64,000 nt of DNA from an uncultured Dorea sp. (GTDB lineage Bacteria > Bacillota > Clostridia > Lachnospirales > Lachnospiraceae). Shown in pieces: positions 42,024 through 51,405 of the stretch. The stretch spans positions 1-64,000 of the forward strand of contig CAJTYU010000015.1 of NCBI GenBank assembly GCA_910584095.1, read 5' to 3'. The notes below the pieces were generated by a model. The model saw only the letters and a program-made list of their open reading frames with translations. It was not told the DNA's origin and searched no databases. Position 1 is the first letter of the stretch; each line of letters starts with the position of its first letter. The position numbers and the translations under genes are program-made.

Positions 42024-45000
42024 TTATCCTAATTTTTCTACGCCAAGTGTTACTTTCTCCCCGTTAATCGTCCACTCCTTCACATATCCGGCAGGAGTTC
42101 TCTGCGCAACTGTCTGAGCAAGCGTCTCAGAACCGATAATATCCGCGTTATCCGCAAATACTCTGGAAGCCTTCTCACTGCCTTCGTAAGTAATGGCAAT
42201 CTGATCCATCACCTCAAAATCCGCTTCCTTTCGCATAGTCTGAACCTTACTGATAATCTCGCGGACAAAACCTTCTTCAAGAAGCTCTTCTGTCAGATTG
42301 GTATCCAAAACAACGGTAATTCCATTATCATTCTCGGACACATACCCTTCCATCTGCGCGGTCTCAATCAGCAAATCTTCCCTAAACAGTGTGATTTCCT
42401 GTCCATTTACCGCAAGCTTTAAGGTATCTGACTCATTCAGCTCATCCATTGCTGCATTTCCGTCCAGTCCACTGAGCGCTGTTTTAATTCCACCTAACAT
42501 CTTACCATATTTTGGCCCGACTGTCTTTAGTTGAGGCTTAAAAGTATAAGACGTAAATTCCCGTACATCTTGTGTAAATGTTACAGCTTTTACATTCAGC
42601 TCATCCTTTACAATATCCTGATAAAATTCCGGCAGCGTAAAATCCGCTTTTACAAACATCCGTCCGATAGGCTGGCGGTTCTTAATATTCGCCGTATTAC
42701 GGCAGGCGCGGCCCATAACGACTAATTTCAGGACCTCTTCCATATTTGCTTCCAGCTCTTTATCAATTCTCTCCTCATCCACAGACGGGAAATCGCACAG
42801 ATGGATACTCTCCGGCGCTTCCGAAGCCACGCTCCTTACCAGATTCTGATAAATCTGTTCGGTCATAAACGGAACCATCGGAGCCGCCGCCTTACAGCAT
42901 TCCACTAACGCCGTATAAAGAGTCATATAAGCATTGATCTTATCCTGCTCCATACCCTTCGCCCAGAAACGCTCACGGCTTCGCCTTACATACCAGTTGC
43001 TCATATCGTCTACAAAATCCTGCAGAGCTCTCGCCGTCTCCGGGATCCGGTAATTTCCAAGATTTTCATCCACCGTTTTAATCAGTGTATTCAGCTTGGA
43101 CAATAACCACTTATCCATAACCGACAGCTTATCATACTCTAACGTATACTTAGACGCGTCAAATTCATCAATATTCGCATACAGTACAAAAAACGCATAG
43201 GTATTCCACAAGGTACCCATAAACTTACGCTGCCCCTCTACTACCGCCTTTCCATGGAAACGGTTTGGAAGCCATGGCGCGCTGTTCACATAGAAATACC
43301 AGCGGATCGCATCAGCTCCATAAGTTTCCAGCGCTTCAAACGGATCTACCGCATTTCCCTTGGATTTGCTCATCTTCTGCCCGTTCTCATCCTGTACGTG
43401 CCCAAGTACGATTACGTTCTTGTAAGGCGCCTCGTTAAAGATCAGCGTAGAGATTGCCAGCAGCGAATAGAACCATCCGCGAGTCTGGTCTACGGCTTCC
43501 GATATAAAATGCGCCGGGAACTGCTGCTCAAACAGCTCTTTGTTTTCAAACGGATAATGATGCTGTGCAAACGGCATTGCGCCGCTGTCAAACCAACAGT
43601 CAATCACTTCCGGAACACGATGCATCTCCTTCCCGCATTTCGGACAGCGGATGGTCACCTCATCAATATAGGGACGGTGAAGCTCGATATCCTCCGGACA
43701 GTTATCCGACATGCTCTTTAATTCCTCAATGCTTCCGATGGAGTGCTGATGTCCGCATTCGCACTCCCAGATATTTAAGGGCGTCCCCCAGTAGCGATTA
43801 CGGCTGATGCCCCAATCCTGAACATTCTCCAGCCAGTCGCCGAAACGGCCCTTTCCAATGCTCTCCGGAATCCAGTTAATGGTATTATTATTAGCAATCA
43901 AGTCCTCTTTTATATCCGTCATCTTGATGAACCAGGATTCTCTTGCATAATAGATCAGCGGCGTATCGCATCTCCAGCAGTGCGGATAGCTGTGCTCAAA
44001 TTTGGGCGCTGAGAACAAAAGGCTTCTCGCTTCCAGATCTTTCAGCACTTCCGGATCCGCTTTCTTTACAAAGAGTCCCGCAAAAGGCGTAGATTCCGCC
44101 ATATTGCCCTTCTCATCTACAAGCTGGACAAAGGGCATATTGTATTTCCGGCATACCTTCGCATCGTCCTCGCCAAATGCAGGGGCAATGTGAACCACGC
44201 CGGTGCCGTCTGTCAGCGTTACATAGTCGTCGCAGGTTACATAGAACGCCTTCTTATTCTGTCCGGCAATCCCATCCGCCGCACACTGGTAGAGCGGCTC
44301 ATATTCTTTAAATTCTAATTCTTTTCCTGTATAGGTCTCCAGAATTTCATACGCTGCTTTTCCTTCCTCTGCGATCGGGCCCAGAACCGTATCCAGCAGC
44401 GCTTCCGCCATATAATAGGTATAACCGTCCGCGCAGGATACCTTCGCGTATGTTTCCTTTGGATTCACGCACAAACCAAGATTCGATGGCAGCGTCCATG
44501 GCGTTGTGGTCCATGCTAGGATATAAGCGTCTTCTCCTTTTGCCTTAAAACGGACGATTGCAGACCGCTCTTTTACATCTTTATACCCTTGCGCTACCTC
44601 TTGGGCAGAAAGGGGCGTACCGCAGCGCGGGCAGTAAGGAACAATCTTAAATCCCTTATAGAGAAGCCCTTTATCCCAGATTTTTTTGAGAGCCCACCAT
44701 TCTGATTCGATAAAATCATTATGATACGTTACATAAGGGTCCTCCATATCCGCCCAGAAGCCTACCGTACTGGAAAAATCCTCCCACATGCCCTTATACT
44801 TCCAAACGCTTTCCTTACATTTGTTGATAAATGGCTCCAAGCCGTATTCCTCAATCTGCTCCTTGCCGTCAAGCCCCAGAAGCTTTTCCACCTCCAGCTC
44901 TACCGGAAGACCGTGGGTATCCCAGCCTGCCTTACGCGGAACCATACAGCCCTTCATAGTACGGTATCTGGGTATCATATCCTTGATAACACGGGTCAGC

Positions 45001-45176
45001 ACATGACCGATATGCGGTTTTCCGTTAGCAGTCGGCGGACCGTCATAAAAGGTATAAGCCTCCCCTTCCTTACGGTTCTCCATACTCTTTTCAAAAATAC
45101 GGTTCTCTTTCCAGAATTTCTCAATCTCCTTTTCACGATCTACGAATTTCAGATCCGTAGAAACCTTCTTATACAT
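42024..45176 (-). CDS. ileS: isoleucyl-tRNA synthetase
   Basis: The protein has 1050 aa, the longer IleS2-like type. PPTANGKPHIGHVLTRV (HIGH), the editing domain, EVIDCWFDSGAMPFAQ, and GQKMSKSKGNAVDP (KMSKS) are present. IleS2 enzymes are often less sensitive to mupirocin; that is a family property not shown here. AAGGAGG lies 6 nt before the ATG. Control is by the T-box at 45371-45683. Confidence 0.95.
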   Translation of the reverse strand: MYKKVSTDLKFVDREKEIEKFWKENRIFEKSMENRKEGEAYTFYDGPPTANGKPHIGHVLTRVIKDMIPRYRTMKGCMVPRKAGWDTHGLPVELEVEKLLGLDGKEQIEEYGLEPFINKCKESVWKYKGMWEDFSSTVGFWADMEDPYVTYHNDFIESEWWALKKIWDKGLLYKGFKIVPYCPRCGTPLSAQEVAQGYKDVKERSAIVRFKAKGEDAYILAWTTTPWTLPSNLGLCVNPKETYAKVSCADGYTYYMAEALLDTVLGPIAEEGKAAYEILETYTGKELEFKEYEPLYQCAADGIAGQNKKAFYVTCDDYVTLTDGTGVVHIAPAFGEDDAKVCRKYNMPFVQLVDEKGNMAESTPFAGLFVKKADPEVLKDLEARSLLFSAPKFEHSYPHCWRCDTPLIYYARESWFIKMTDIKEDLIANNNTINWIPESIGKGRFGDWLENVQDWGISRNRYWGTPLNIWECECGHQHSIGSIEELKSMSDNCPEDIELHRPYIDEVTIRCPKCGKEMHRVPEVIDCWFDSGAMPFAQHHYPFENKELFEQQFPAHFISEAVDQTRGWFYSLLAISTLIFNEAPYKNVIVLGHVQDENGQKMSKSKGNAVDPFEALETYGADAIRWYFYVNSAPWLPNRFHGKAVVEGQRKFMGTLWNTYAFFVLYANIDEFDASKYTLEYDKLSVMDKWLLSKLNTLIKTVDENLGNYRIPETARALQDFVDDMSNWYVRRSRERFWAKGMEQDKINAYMTLYTALVECCKAAAPMVPFMTEQIYQNLVRSVASEAPESIHLCDFPSVDEERIDKELEANMEEVLKLVVMGRACRNTANIKNRQPIGRMFVKADFTLPEFYQDIVKDELNVKAVTFTQDVREFTSYTFKPQLKTVGPKYGKMLGGIKTALSGLDGNAAMDELNESDTLKLAVNGQEITLFREDLLIETAQMEGYVSENDNGITVVLDTNLTEELLEEGFVREIISKVQTMRKEADFEVMDQIAITYEGSEKASRVFADNADIIGSETLAQTVAQRTPAGYVKEWTINGEKVTLGVEKLG

Positions 45177-45212
45177 AACCAGCCTCCTTCTCTTATAGAT
45201 TCTTTTTATTTA

Positions 45213-45366
45213 ATAGGAAACGTTCTGCACTGTTCCTATAAGAAAATAAAGAATGTGCCAAGGCACATTCTCGCGCCGAGCGCGGTCGCTTGCGACATAA
45301 TTCCTCTTCGCGCGAGTGCGCATCCTCCCGGAGGGTTTTTATGATATTGGGGACAAAGTTTCCTAT
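45213..45366. repeat. MITE-like element inside the ileS leader
   Basis: Perfect 9-bp terminal inverted repeats ATAGGAAAC (45213-45221) and GTTTCCTAT (45358-45366) bound 154 bp. Inside are GAATGTGCC-AA-GGCACATTC (45251-45270), the GC-rich units GCGC-CGA-GCGC, TCGC-TT-GCGA and GCGCGAGTGCGC, and CCTCC-CGGAGG. The hairpin at 45251-45270 is followed on the ileS strand by TTTATTTTCTT and could terminate. No target-site duplication is plain. Confidence 0.6.
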
Positions 45367-45370
45367 ATCA

Positions 45371-45683
45371 TAAAAAGGCTTCCGCCCTGAATAGGACGAA
45401 AGCCTGAATGCTTCGCTTATAAACCACCTAAACATACTATGATATGCCTTCCCTGTAACGGGGGAACTCCGTCGGTATCTACTTATCTTCTCCCACGGTC
45501 AATGACCGGTCTATTACTATAATAGAAGGAACTGTTCGAAAACCGCAACTCGGAAGTGATATTCGGACTGTCTCTACTCGTACCAGGCTCCCACCGTCCC
45601 CGGCTCGCTGAATCAGCGCCGTCTCGTTCTCAACAGCAGCAAAACTTTCAAAACATCTTACTGTCTCCGTCATCATTTTTTAC
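45371..45683 (-). promoter_or_regulatory. isoleucine T-box leader of ileS
   Basis: Reading the minus strand, stem I contains GAATATCACTTCCG with an ATC (Ile) specifier. Upstream of it is the GCGAGCCGGGGACGGTGGGAGC block typical of stem I. Next come GACGG-AGTTCCC-CCGTTA (stem III type), and the T-box region TTTAGGTGGTTTATAAGCG. The terminator is AGGCTTTCGTCC / GGGCGGAAGCCT (45405-45377) followed by TTTTT. Uncharged tRNA(Ile) would favour the antiterminator. The short ORF at 45479-45676 is part of this RNA, not a gene. Confidence 0.85.
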
Positions 45684-45689
45684 CATGTC

Positions 45690-45719
45690 ATTATAGTCGA
45701 CAAAGACAGATTTCGTCAA
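45690..45719 (-). promoter_or_regulatory. promoter of the T-box/ileS transcript
   Basis: On the minus strand TTGACG (45719-45714), 18-bp spacer, TATAAT (45695-45690). The T-box RNA begins just after it. Confidence 0.75.
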
Positions 45720-45790
45720 GGGTTTTTCCCAAATTCCATCCGGCGCTCATTTCAACCCTTTTAACGCCTGCACCGCCCCTGTAATAGAAT

Positions 45791-45815
45791 CCGCTCCGAA
45801 CACATAACGGAGCGG
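45791..45815 (-). terminator. hairpin after the D,D-carboxypeptidase gene
   Basis: CCGCTCCG (45791-45798) pairs with CGGAGCGG (45808-45815). It starts 2 nt past the stop codon. The T-run is weak, so efficiency is uncertain. Confidence 0.55.
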
Positions 45816-45817
45816 TT

Positions 45818-47269
45818 CTACGCTGTATGCCTTCGCTTCTTCTCCCTTTTCCGTGTAATTCTCGTCACAATAGCGGAAATCCCGGTACACACCGCAAGTA
45901 TCGCTGCCGCGCCGATAGCTGCCGCCGCCTTATACCGTTCCTTATCATCCCTTTTCTCTTCTTTCTTCTCTTCCCGCGCTTCCTTCTTTGGTCCGGGTTT
46001 TTCTTCTTTTATCTCTTCCGGCTCATTTTCGTCTTTCTTCCCGTTATAAAAATTCTGGCTGACCGTCACCTCGCAGGTTCCTACCGGCATATCTTTATAA
46101 TAATAAGTAACCGTTGCGTTATCCGTTCCATCCTCATGAAGCGCAACCTCCCTGTCCAGCTTCTCAAAGGACACCTTCTTAGGAAGCATTACATACGCGC
46201 CGTCCTCAACCCAGCTATATTCCCCGCTTTCATCATGTTCCATGATCGGAACTTCCTCAAAATTATTAAATCCATACTCTAAGAGCGCCTTTGTATCAGA
46301 ATACGGATGTCCGCCATAGGTATGCAGAACCACACATACCAGACGCCTATCAGCATTCTCCGCCAAAGTAATCAGGGTATTCTCCGCCTCTGTCGTATAT
46401 CCGGTCTTTCCGGCGGCCGCATATTCATAATAGTCCTGATTTCCCTGAATCAGCATATGATGTTTCTGCTGAAATACATGCTCCTCTACCGTATTCCCAG
46501 CCGGTATGGTATACTGCTGGGTCTGACAGATTTGAAAAAACATTGGATAATCAAACAGCGCCTTTCCAATCAACGCCATATCTCTTGCACAGGTATAATG
46601 CTTTTCATCAAAAACGCCATTTGTATTTACAAAATTAGAATTTTTCCCGCCAAGCTGCGCGCATTTCTCATTCATCTGCCCAATAAACCAGTCGTAGCTC
46701 TGTCCCTGACCGGCGGCTATCGTTTCGCCCACCGCGTAAGCCGCCTCATTCGCCGATGCCAGCAGCATAGCATACATTGCCTGTTCCAGACTGATCACAT
46801 TTCCATCTTTTAATCCGATGGACGCGTACCCGGAACCCAGACACGCCAGCGCCTCCGGTGAAATCGCCACCTGACTTGCCATATCCCCATACTGAAATGC
46901 AAGAAGCGCCGTCAATACTTTTGTTATGCTCGCCGGATACTCATGCTTATCAATATTCTTCGCATACAAAATAGCTCCGCTGTCAGCATCCATCACAATC
47001 CCAGCGTCCCCATATGTACCCGGTCCCTCCGGCCAGCCTTTCAATTTATTTGTCTGTACCGGCAGTTCATAAGCCTCCTTCAGCGCCTTTTCGCGAGCCT
47101 CTTTCGCGGCTTTCTCCGCCTTCTCTTCTTCTGTCATTTCACTTTCCGGCTTTTCCTGCTCTTCTTTTTTTTCCGAAGCTTCCGTTATCATTCCTGTATG
47201 CCCGTCCGCCGCTATACTAAGCAGAGCCGCCGCCAATATCACAGCAGTTATCCGCGCCCATTTTCTCAT
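45818..47269 (-). CDS. serine-type D-Ala-D-Ala carboxypeptidase (DacA/DacF-like)
   Basis: The protein has 483 aa. It has a signal peptide, a Lys/Glu-rich stretch (about 35-70), and the S11 domain with ASITKVLTALL (SxxK), SANEAAYAVGE (SxN) and GKTGYTTEAENTL (KTG). An acidic/lysine-rich tail leads to a C-terminal membrane helix (AAAAIGAAAILAVCTGISAIV) with a basic end. It trims the fifth residue of the stem peptide outside the cell. Confidence 0.92.
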   Translation of the reverse strand: MRKWARITAVILAAALLSIAADGHTGMITEASEKKEEQEKPESEMTEEEKAEKAAKEAREKALKEAYELPVQTNKLKGWPEGPGTYGDAGIVMDADSGAILYAKNIDKHEYPASITKVLTALLAFQYGDMASQVAISPEALACLGSGYASIGLKDGNVISLEQAMYAMLLASANEAAYAVGETIAAGQGQSYDWFIGQMNEKCAQLGGKNSNFVNTNGVFDEKHYTCARDMALIGKALFDYPMFFQICQTQQYTIPAGNTVEEHVFQQKHHMLIQGNQDYYEYAAAGKTGYTTEAENTLITLAENADRRLVCVVLHTYGGHPYSDTKALLEYGFNNFEEVPIMEHDESGEYSWVEDGAYVMLPKKVSFEKLDREVALHEDGTDNATVTYYYKDMPVGTCEVTVSQNFYNGKKDENEPEEIKEEKPGPKKEAREEKKEEKRDDKERYKAAAAIGAAAILAVCTGISAIVTRITRKREKKRRHTA

Positions 47270-47416
47270 ATAAACCTCAATGCCTCCCTAAAAGATATCC
47301 AAAATCCCTTACTTGACGGTTACCAAAGCAAATTTACTCCTTTCGCTTCTTCCTATTATAAAATATATCTGCGAAATACTCAAGACTGCCGCTTTTCCCA
47401 AGAACATATAAACAAT

Positions 47417-47472
47417 AGTGTCAAAATGACACTAAATCTATCATTGTTTCACACTTATTAAAATTCTATAAT
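47417..47472 (+). promoter_or_regulatory. promoter with adjacent palindrome, LRR protein gene
   Basis: TTGTTT (47444-47449), 17 bp, TATAAT (47467-47472). The palindrome AGTGTCAAAATGACACT (47417-47433) sits just upstream of the -35 and could bind a regulator. The rest of 47270-47416 has no gene. Confidence 0.55.
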
Positions 47473-47478
47473 AAGTAT

Positions 47479-48324
47479 ATGTACGCATATATGAAAATAA
47501 ATTATGAATTGGCAGTGAACGAAAATTTCAATAGCAGGAAGGTACTTGATACCTTTGTAATACTTCTGTCTATCATGCTGCTGTGTATTCCGGCTAAAAT
47601 GGAGGCTGCAAAACTGCCGGTATTGGAAGCCGCATCAGAAACCTGTTACATATCCGATCATATTACCGGAAATCTCATAGCAATATTTGAATGCGCACCC
47701 GAAATCAATATACACAACAAGCCTAGCGAGACGCCCAAGATTACCTTTGAAAACCGGCTGAATCAGATGCTCTTAACGCCTGAAATTTCTACGCCGATAC
47801 AAATGCAGACAACGGAAAGCCTTGAATCAGTAATTCAGGAAACCACAGATATCCCGCCGGTACAGACGCCTATTTCACCAGAAATTGCGCTTACTCCAGA
47901 CGAAGACGCAGATATTCTTCCAGAACAGCCGGATATTTTGGACGAACCGAATATCCCGGAAGTTCTTCCCGATGAACCAGTGACGATTCCCGACGACACA
48001 CAGGAGCCTGAAGCCAGCGAACCAAACAACCAGAATTTTATCTGCAGCGGTTTTCTCTGCGATCCTTCTGGAAAAATCATCGGATGCGAGGATATACGGA
48101 TAACCGACGGCGTATTATGCCTTCCCTTTGATACTGCGTGTACGGGAATTGGCGCAGATGCATTATCCTCTCTTAGTATGCAGGTCTATGAAATATTTAT
48201 TCCTGCTAATATCATTATGATCGAAGAGGGCGCTTTTGACTGCCTCACAGAACTTTGCTTTATCGAAGTTCACCCGAACAATCCAGTCTATGGAAGCACG
48301 GAAGGTGTTCTTTACGTAAAATAA
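47479..48324 (+). CDS. exported protein with acidic/proline stalk and LRR_5-type end
   Basis: The protein has 281 aa from 47479 (or 277 from the ATG at 47491). Neither ATG has a ribosome binding site and the predicted start of transcription falls on the first, so the mRNA may be nearly leaderless. An N-terminal hydrophobic segment LDTFVILLSIMLLCIPAKMEA acts as signal. A middle rich in Pro, Asp and Glu (about 130-190) forms a spacer. The end, GIGADALSSLSMQVYEIFIPANIIMIEEGAFDCLTELCFIEVHPNNP, fits a BspA-type leucine-rich repeat. Surface location is likely; role unknown. Confidence 0.65.
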   Translation: MYAYMKINYELAVNENFNSRKVLDTFVILLSIMLLCIPAKMEAAKLPVLEAASETCYISDHITGNLIAIFECAPEINIHNKPSETPKITFENRLNQMLLTPEISTPIQMQTTESLESVIQETTDIPPVQTPISPEIALTPDEDADILPEQPDILDEPNIPEVLPDEPVTIPDDTQEPEASEPNNQNFICSGFLCDPSGKIIGCEDIRITDGVLCLPFDTACTGIGADALSSLSMQVYEIFIPANIIMIEEGAFDCLTELCFIEVHPNNPVYGSTEGVLYVK

Positions 48325-48332
48325 TGATTGAT

Positions 48333-48372
48333 AGGAGGCTGTCCTGAAAAAAACAATTCAGGACAGCCTCCT
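48333..48372 (+). terminator. terminator after the LRR protein gene
   Basis: AGGAGGCTGTCCTGAA (48333-48348) pairs perfectly with TTCAGGACAGCCTCCT (48357-48372), followed by TTATT. Confidence 0.9.
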
Positions 48373-48490
48373 TTATTATGCATTAGATGATTTTCTATTT
48401 TTAAAAAAAGTTACTGCAATATTTAAAAACTATGTTATACTGAAAATGATTGTAAAAGAAAACACTATTTCAAAGGAGTGGAGACTGTAT

Positions 48491-49453
48491 ATGTACAAAA
48501 AAATATTTATAGCCTGCTTATCCGTTATTCTTATTTTATCAGTCCCCCTTTTCACCGGCTGTTCTGTAAAATCTTCAGAAAATACCTCCACTGGCCGTTC
48601 CGGTTCTTCATCTCCAAAGAAAGAATCCAGTGGGAAGAAACGGGAAACGATTCACGAATATCTTCTTCCGGCCGCGTCCGGCGCTGTTGTCTATGGAAAC
48701 GATATTATTTCTATTGATGCATCTAACGTTTCGGAAGGCTATGTCATGATTCAATACAACGGCGGAATTGAAAAAGTCCGCATACAGATTACGGCGCCAG
48801 ACGGAACTACCTATACCTATGCGCTTGCTATTGGTTCCTATGAGACATTTCCTTTATCCGGAGGGGATGGCAGTTATCATATTGATATACTGGAAAATGC
48901 CTACGACGATATGTACGCAATTGCATTTTCACAGGATATCAGCGTCACGCTGAATGATGAATTTCGTCCTTTCCTATACCCAAACCAATATGTCTGGTTC
49001 ACACAGGATTATAAAGCAGTGGACTATGCGGCCGACCTGTCGGAGAATTCTTCCGACGACCTTGATTATGTGGAACAGGTTTATCAGTATGTTATTGACA
49101 ATATCTCTTACGACGAGGAACTTGCCGCCAATGTCAAAACCAATTACCTCCCGAATATTGATCATACTATGAAGACGAAAAAAGGCATCTGCTTTGACTA
49201 TGCGTCTCTTATGGCGGCCATGCTCCGCTCTCAGGGAGTCCCGACAAAACTGGTTGTCGGTTATTCCGGCGATGCTTATCACGCATGGATCAGCGTATAC
49301 ATGAAGGAAATCGGATGGGTAGATGATATCATTGAATTTGACGGAAAGAACTGGTCTCTGATGGACCCAACGCTTGCCGCCAATAACAGCAGCAAATCAG
49401 TAGCAAAATATGTTGGCGACGGAAATAATTACACAGTAAAATATTCATATTAA
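48491..49453 (+). CDS. transglutaminase-like lipoprotein
   Basis: The protein has 320 aa from the ATG at 48491, which gives a clean lipoprotein signal peptide with lipobox LFTGC. A Ser-rich spacer and a beta domain come first, then the transglutaminase core GICFDYASLMAAMLRSQGVPTKLVVGY (Cys), DAYHAWISVYMKEIGW (His) and LMDPTLA (Asp). It may be a peptidase or cross-linking enzyme outside the membrane. It lies 39 nt upstream of the pilus-type cluster and could be its first gene. Confidence 0.85.
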   Translation: MYKKIFIACLSVILILSVPLFTGCSVKSSENTSTGRSGSSSPKKESSGKKRETIHEYLLPAASGAVVYGNDIISIDASNVSEGYVMIQYNGGIEKVRIQITAPDGTTYTYALAIGSYETFPLSGGDGSYHIDILENAYDDMYAIAFSQDISVTLNDEFRPFLYPNQYVWFTQDYKAVDYAADLSENSSDDLDYVEQVYQYVIDNISYDEELAANVKTNYLPNIDHTMKTKKGICFDYASLMAAMLRSQGVPTKLVVGYSGDAYHAWISVYMKEIGWVDDIIEFDGKNWSLMDPTLAANNSSKSVAKYVGDGNNYTVKYSY

Positions 49454-49492
49454 AGAAACTTTTTAATTTATCTCAGAAACGGAGGACTACTT

Positions 49493-50527
49493 ATGAAACC
49501 TTTTTCCAATATGGAATTATCATCCTTCTGCGGACAGCTTGCCCTAATCCTGAAATCAGGCATTTCTTCCCTTGAGGGACTTACAATTATGCTGGAGGAT
49601 GCAGCATCCGCAGAAGAAAAAGAAATACTAGAATCCCTTCTTGAAAAAATGCAGGAAACAGGAAGTCTCTACCAGTCTCTCGACTCGGTTAAACTTTACC
49701 CTCCCTACATGCTTCATATGGTAGAGATCGGAGAGGAAACCGGTACTCTTGACGAGGTTATGCAGGCTCTGCAGAATCATTATGAACGAGAAGAAGCCAT
49801 CAGCAAAAGTATCCGCAATTCCATTACATATCCGATGATCATGACAGGAATGATGGCTGTGGTTGTGGTTGTTCTTTTGGTAAAGGTTATGCCTATATTT
49901 AATCAGGTATTTATTCAGCTTGGAACAGAAATGACCGGATTTTCCAGAATGCTGATGAATGTGGGCAACGCTATTAACCGCTATTCCCTTGCATTCGTCC
50001 TCCTCCTTGTGATCATTGCAATCATGGTCTTTTACGGAACCCGGACAAATTCCGGCCGCAGTCTCTTCCGCAATATCGGCTACAAGCTTAAGCTTACAAG
50101 AGCCGTTTATGAAGAAATCGCAGTCTGCCGATTTGCAAGCGGCATGGCCCTTACTTTAAGCAGCGGCTTGAATCCGGAACGAAGTATGGAACTTGTAAAT
50201 TCCTTAAACGACGATCCGGTGTTCCAGAAAAAAATTGACCGGTGCCAGAGTCAGGTAAATGAAGGAAATGACATTTCACAAGCGTTGTTTAGTTCCGGAA
50301 TGTTTACAGGCGTTTATGCCCGCATGGTCTCCATCGGCTCTAAAACCGGTACGATGGATCAGGTAATGGAGCAGGTTGCCGCTCTATACCAAGAAGATAT
50401 CGATAACCGAATGAACAATATTCTTGCTGTATTAGAGCCTACTCTCGTTATCCTGCTATCTCTGATCGTCGGCGTAATTCTTCTGTCGGTAATGCTGCCG
50501 CTTATGGGAATTATGTCCAGCATATAA
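49493..50527 (+). CDS. PilC/GspF-type platform protein
   Basis: The protein has 344 aa with two F domains, each ending in a membrane helix: FCGQLALILKSGISSLEGL...MVEIGEETGTLDEV and FASGMALTLSSGLNPERSM...MVSIGSKTGTMDQVMEQVA, plus a terminal helix (LVILLSLIVGVILLSVMLPLMGI). It is a type IV filament assembly platform, distinct from TadB/TadC which have one F domain each. GGAGG lies before the ATG. Confidence 0.9.
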   Translation: MKPFSNMELSSFCGQLALILKSGISSLEGLTIMLEDAASAEEKEILESLLEKMQETGSLYQSLDSVKLYPPYMLHMVEIGEETGTLDEVMQALQNHYEREEAISKSIRNSITYPMIMTGMMAVVVVVLLVKVMPIFNQVFIQLGTEMTGFSRMLMNVGNAINRYSLAFVLLLVIIAIMVFYGTRTNSGRSLFRNIGYKLKLTRAVYEEIAVCRFASGMALTLSSGLNPERSMELVNSLNDDPVFQKKIDRCQSQVNEGNDISQALFSSGMFTGVYARMVSIGSKTGTMDQVMEQVAALYQEDIDNRMNNILAVLEPTLVILLSLIVGVILLSVMLPLMGIMSSI

Positions 50528-50544
50528 CAAAAGGAGCTTAAACC

Positions 50545-50877
50545 ATGCGTCGTTTTGAATACAAAAAAGAAACACATCATCCACCGAAGATACTTTTTTC
50601 TCTTTGTGTGTTTATTTTAATTCTCTTTCTATTTATACAGGGAATCTCTTCTCTGTCCGACAGCACGAAAGAACGTCAGAGAGAAAGTCTGGAAAATGCA
50701 ATCATGCGCAATGTCACATATTGCTATACAGTCGAGGGTGTATACCCCGAAAGTCTAGACTACATAAAGGATAATTATGGCCTGACTTACGACGAAGACC
50801 TATTTTTTGTAGACTACCATATATCCGGCTCCAATATTCTGCCGGATATCACAATCATTGAGAGGGAGGGAAAATAA
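50545..50877 (+). CDS. small N-anchored filament-cluster protein
   Basis: The protein has 110 aa. The N-terminal helix ILFSLCVFILILFLFIQGI follows a basic leader without a Gly cleavage site. A pilin-like surface domain includes AIMRNVTYCYTVEGVYPESLDYIKDNYGL, which resembles the alpha-beta loop of GspG-type subunits. AAAGGAG lies before the ATG and the stop is shared with the next start (ATAATG). Confidence 0.65.
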   Translation: MRRFEYKKETHHPPKILFSLCVFILILFLFIQGISSLSDSTKERQRESLENAIMRNVTYCYTVEGVYPESLDYIKDNYGLTYDEDLFFVDYHISGSNILPDITIIEREGK

Positions 50878-51359
50878 TGCGTTTTCACACACAGCGTAAG
50901 CATATGATAGATTTCCTGTTTTCTGTGGCATTATTTTTTGTGTTTGCCCTGTCGGCGCTTATTGTAATCCTTCTGGCTGCCAGAATTTATAAATCGACAA
51001 CAGAAAATTCCTCCTTGAATTATACGTCAAGAACAAGCCTGTCCTATATCAGTGAGAAAATCCATCAGAGCGATCTGGATGGAGCCGTATATCTCGGAAA
51101 TTTTGACGGATATGAAGCCCTTGTTATGGAACAGCAGATTGAAAATGTAACTTATTACACCTATATTTACGCCTGCAATAATGAATTGAAAGAATTATTC
51201 ACAAGCGGTAATTCCGGCATCACGGCATCCTCCGGGCAGACGATTTTGGAAATTCAGGATTTCTCTATAGAGCAGATCTCTGATAATCTATTTAAATTTT
51301 CATGTACCGATAAGAACAATCAGCAGGCTTCCACAATGATTGGAATTAGAAGCCGTTAA
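50877..51359 (+). CDS. DUF4860 protein
   Basis: The protein has 160 aa. One N-terminal helix (FLFSVALFFVFALSALIVILLAARIY) and a DUF4860-type domain (YTSRTSLSYISEKIHQSDLDGAVYLGNFDGYEALVM) with beta strands. Probably a pseudopilin-like component. GGAGGG precedes its ATG. Confidence 0.75.
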   Translation: MRFHTQRKHMIDFLFSVALFFVFALSALIVILLAARIYKSTTENSSLNYTSRTSLSYISEKIHQSDLDGAVYLGNFDGYEALVMEQQIENVTYYTYIYACNNELKELFTSGNSGITASSGQTILEIQDFSIEQISDNLFKFSCTDKNNQQASTMIGIRSR

Positions 51360-51405
51360 CTATAGATAATTCTGTAAATTTACAAAGAAAGGATATCATT
51401 TCTTT

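Noticed and set aside
45479..45676. 65-aa ORF upstream of ileS as a leader peptide
   Set aside because: It coincides with stem I of the T-box and shows no Ile-rich run; the RNA structure explains the sequence.
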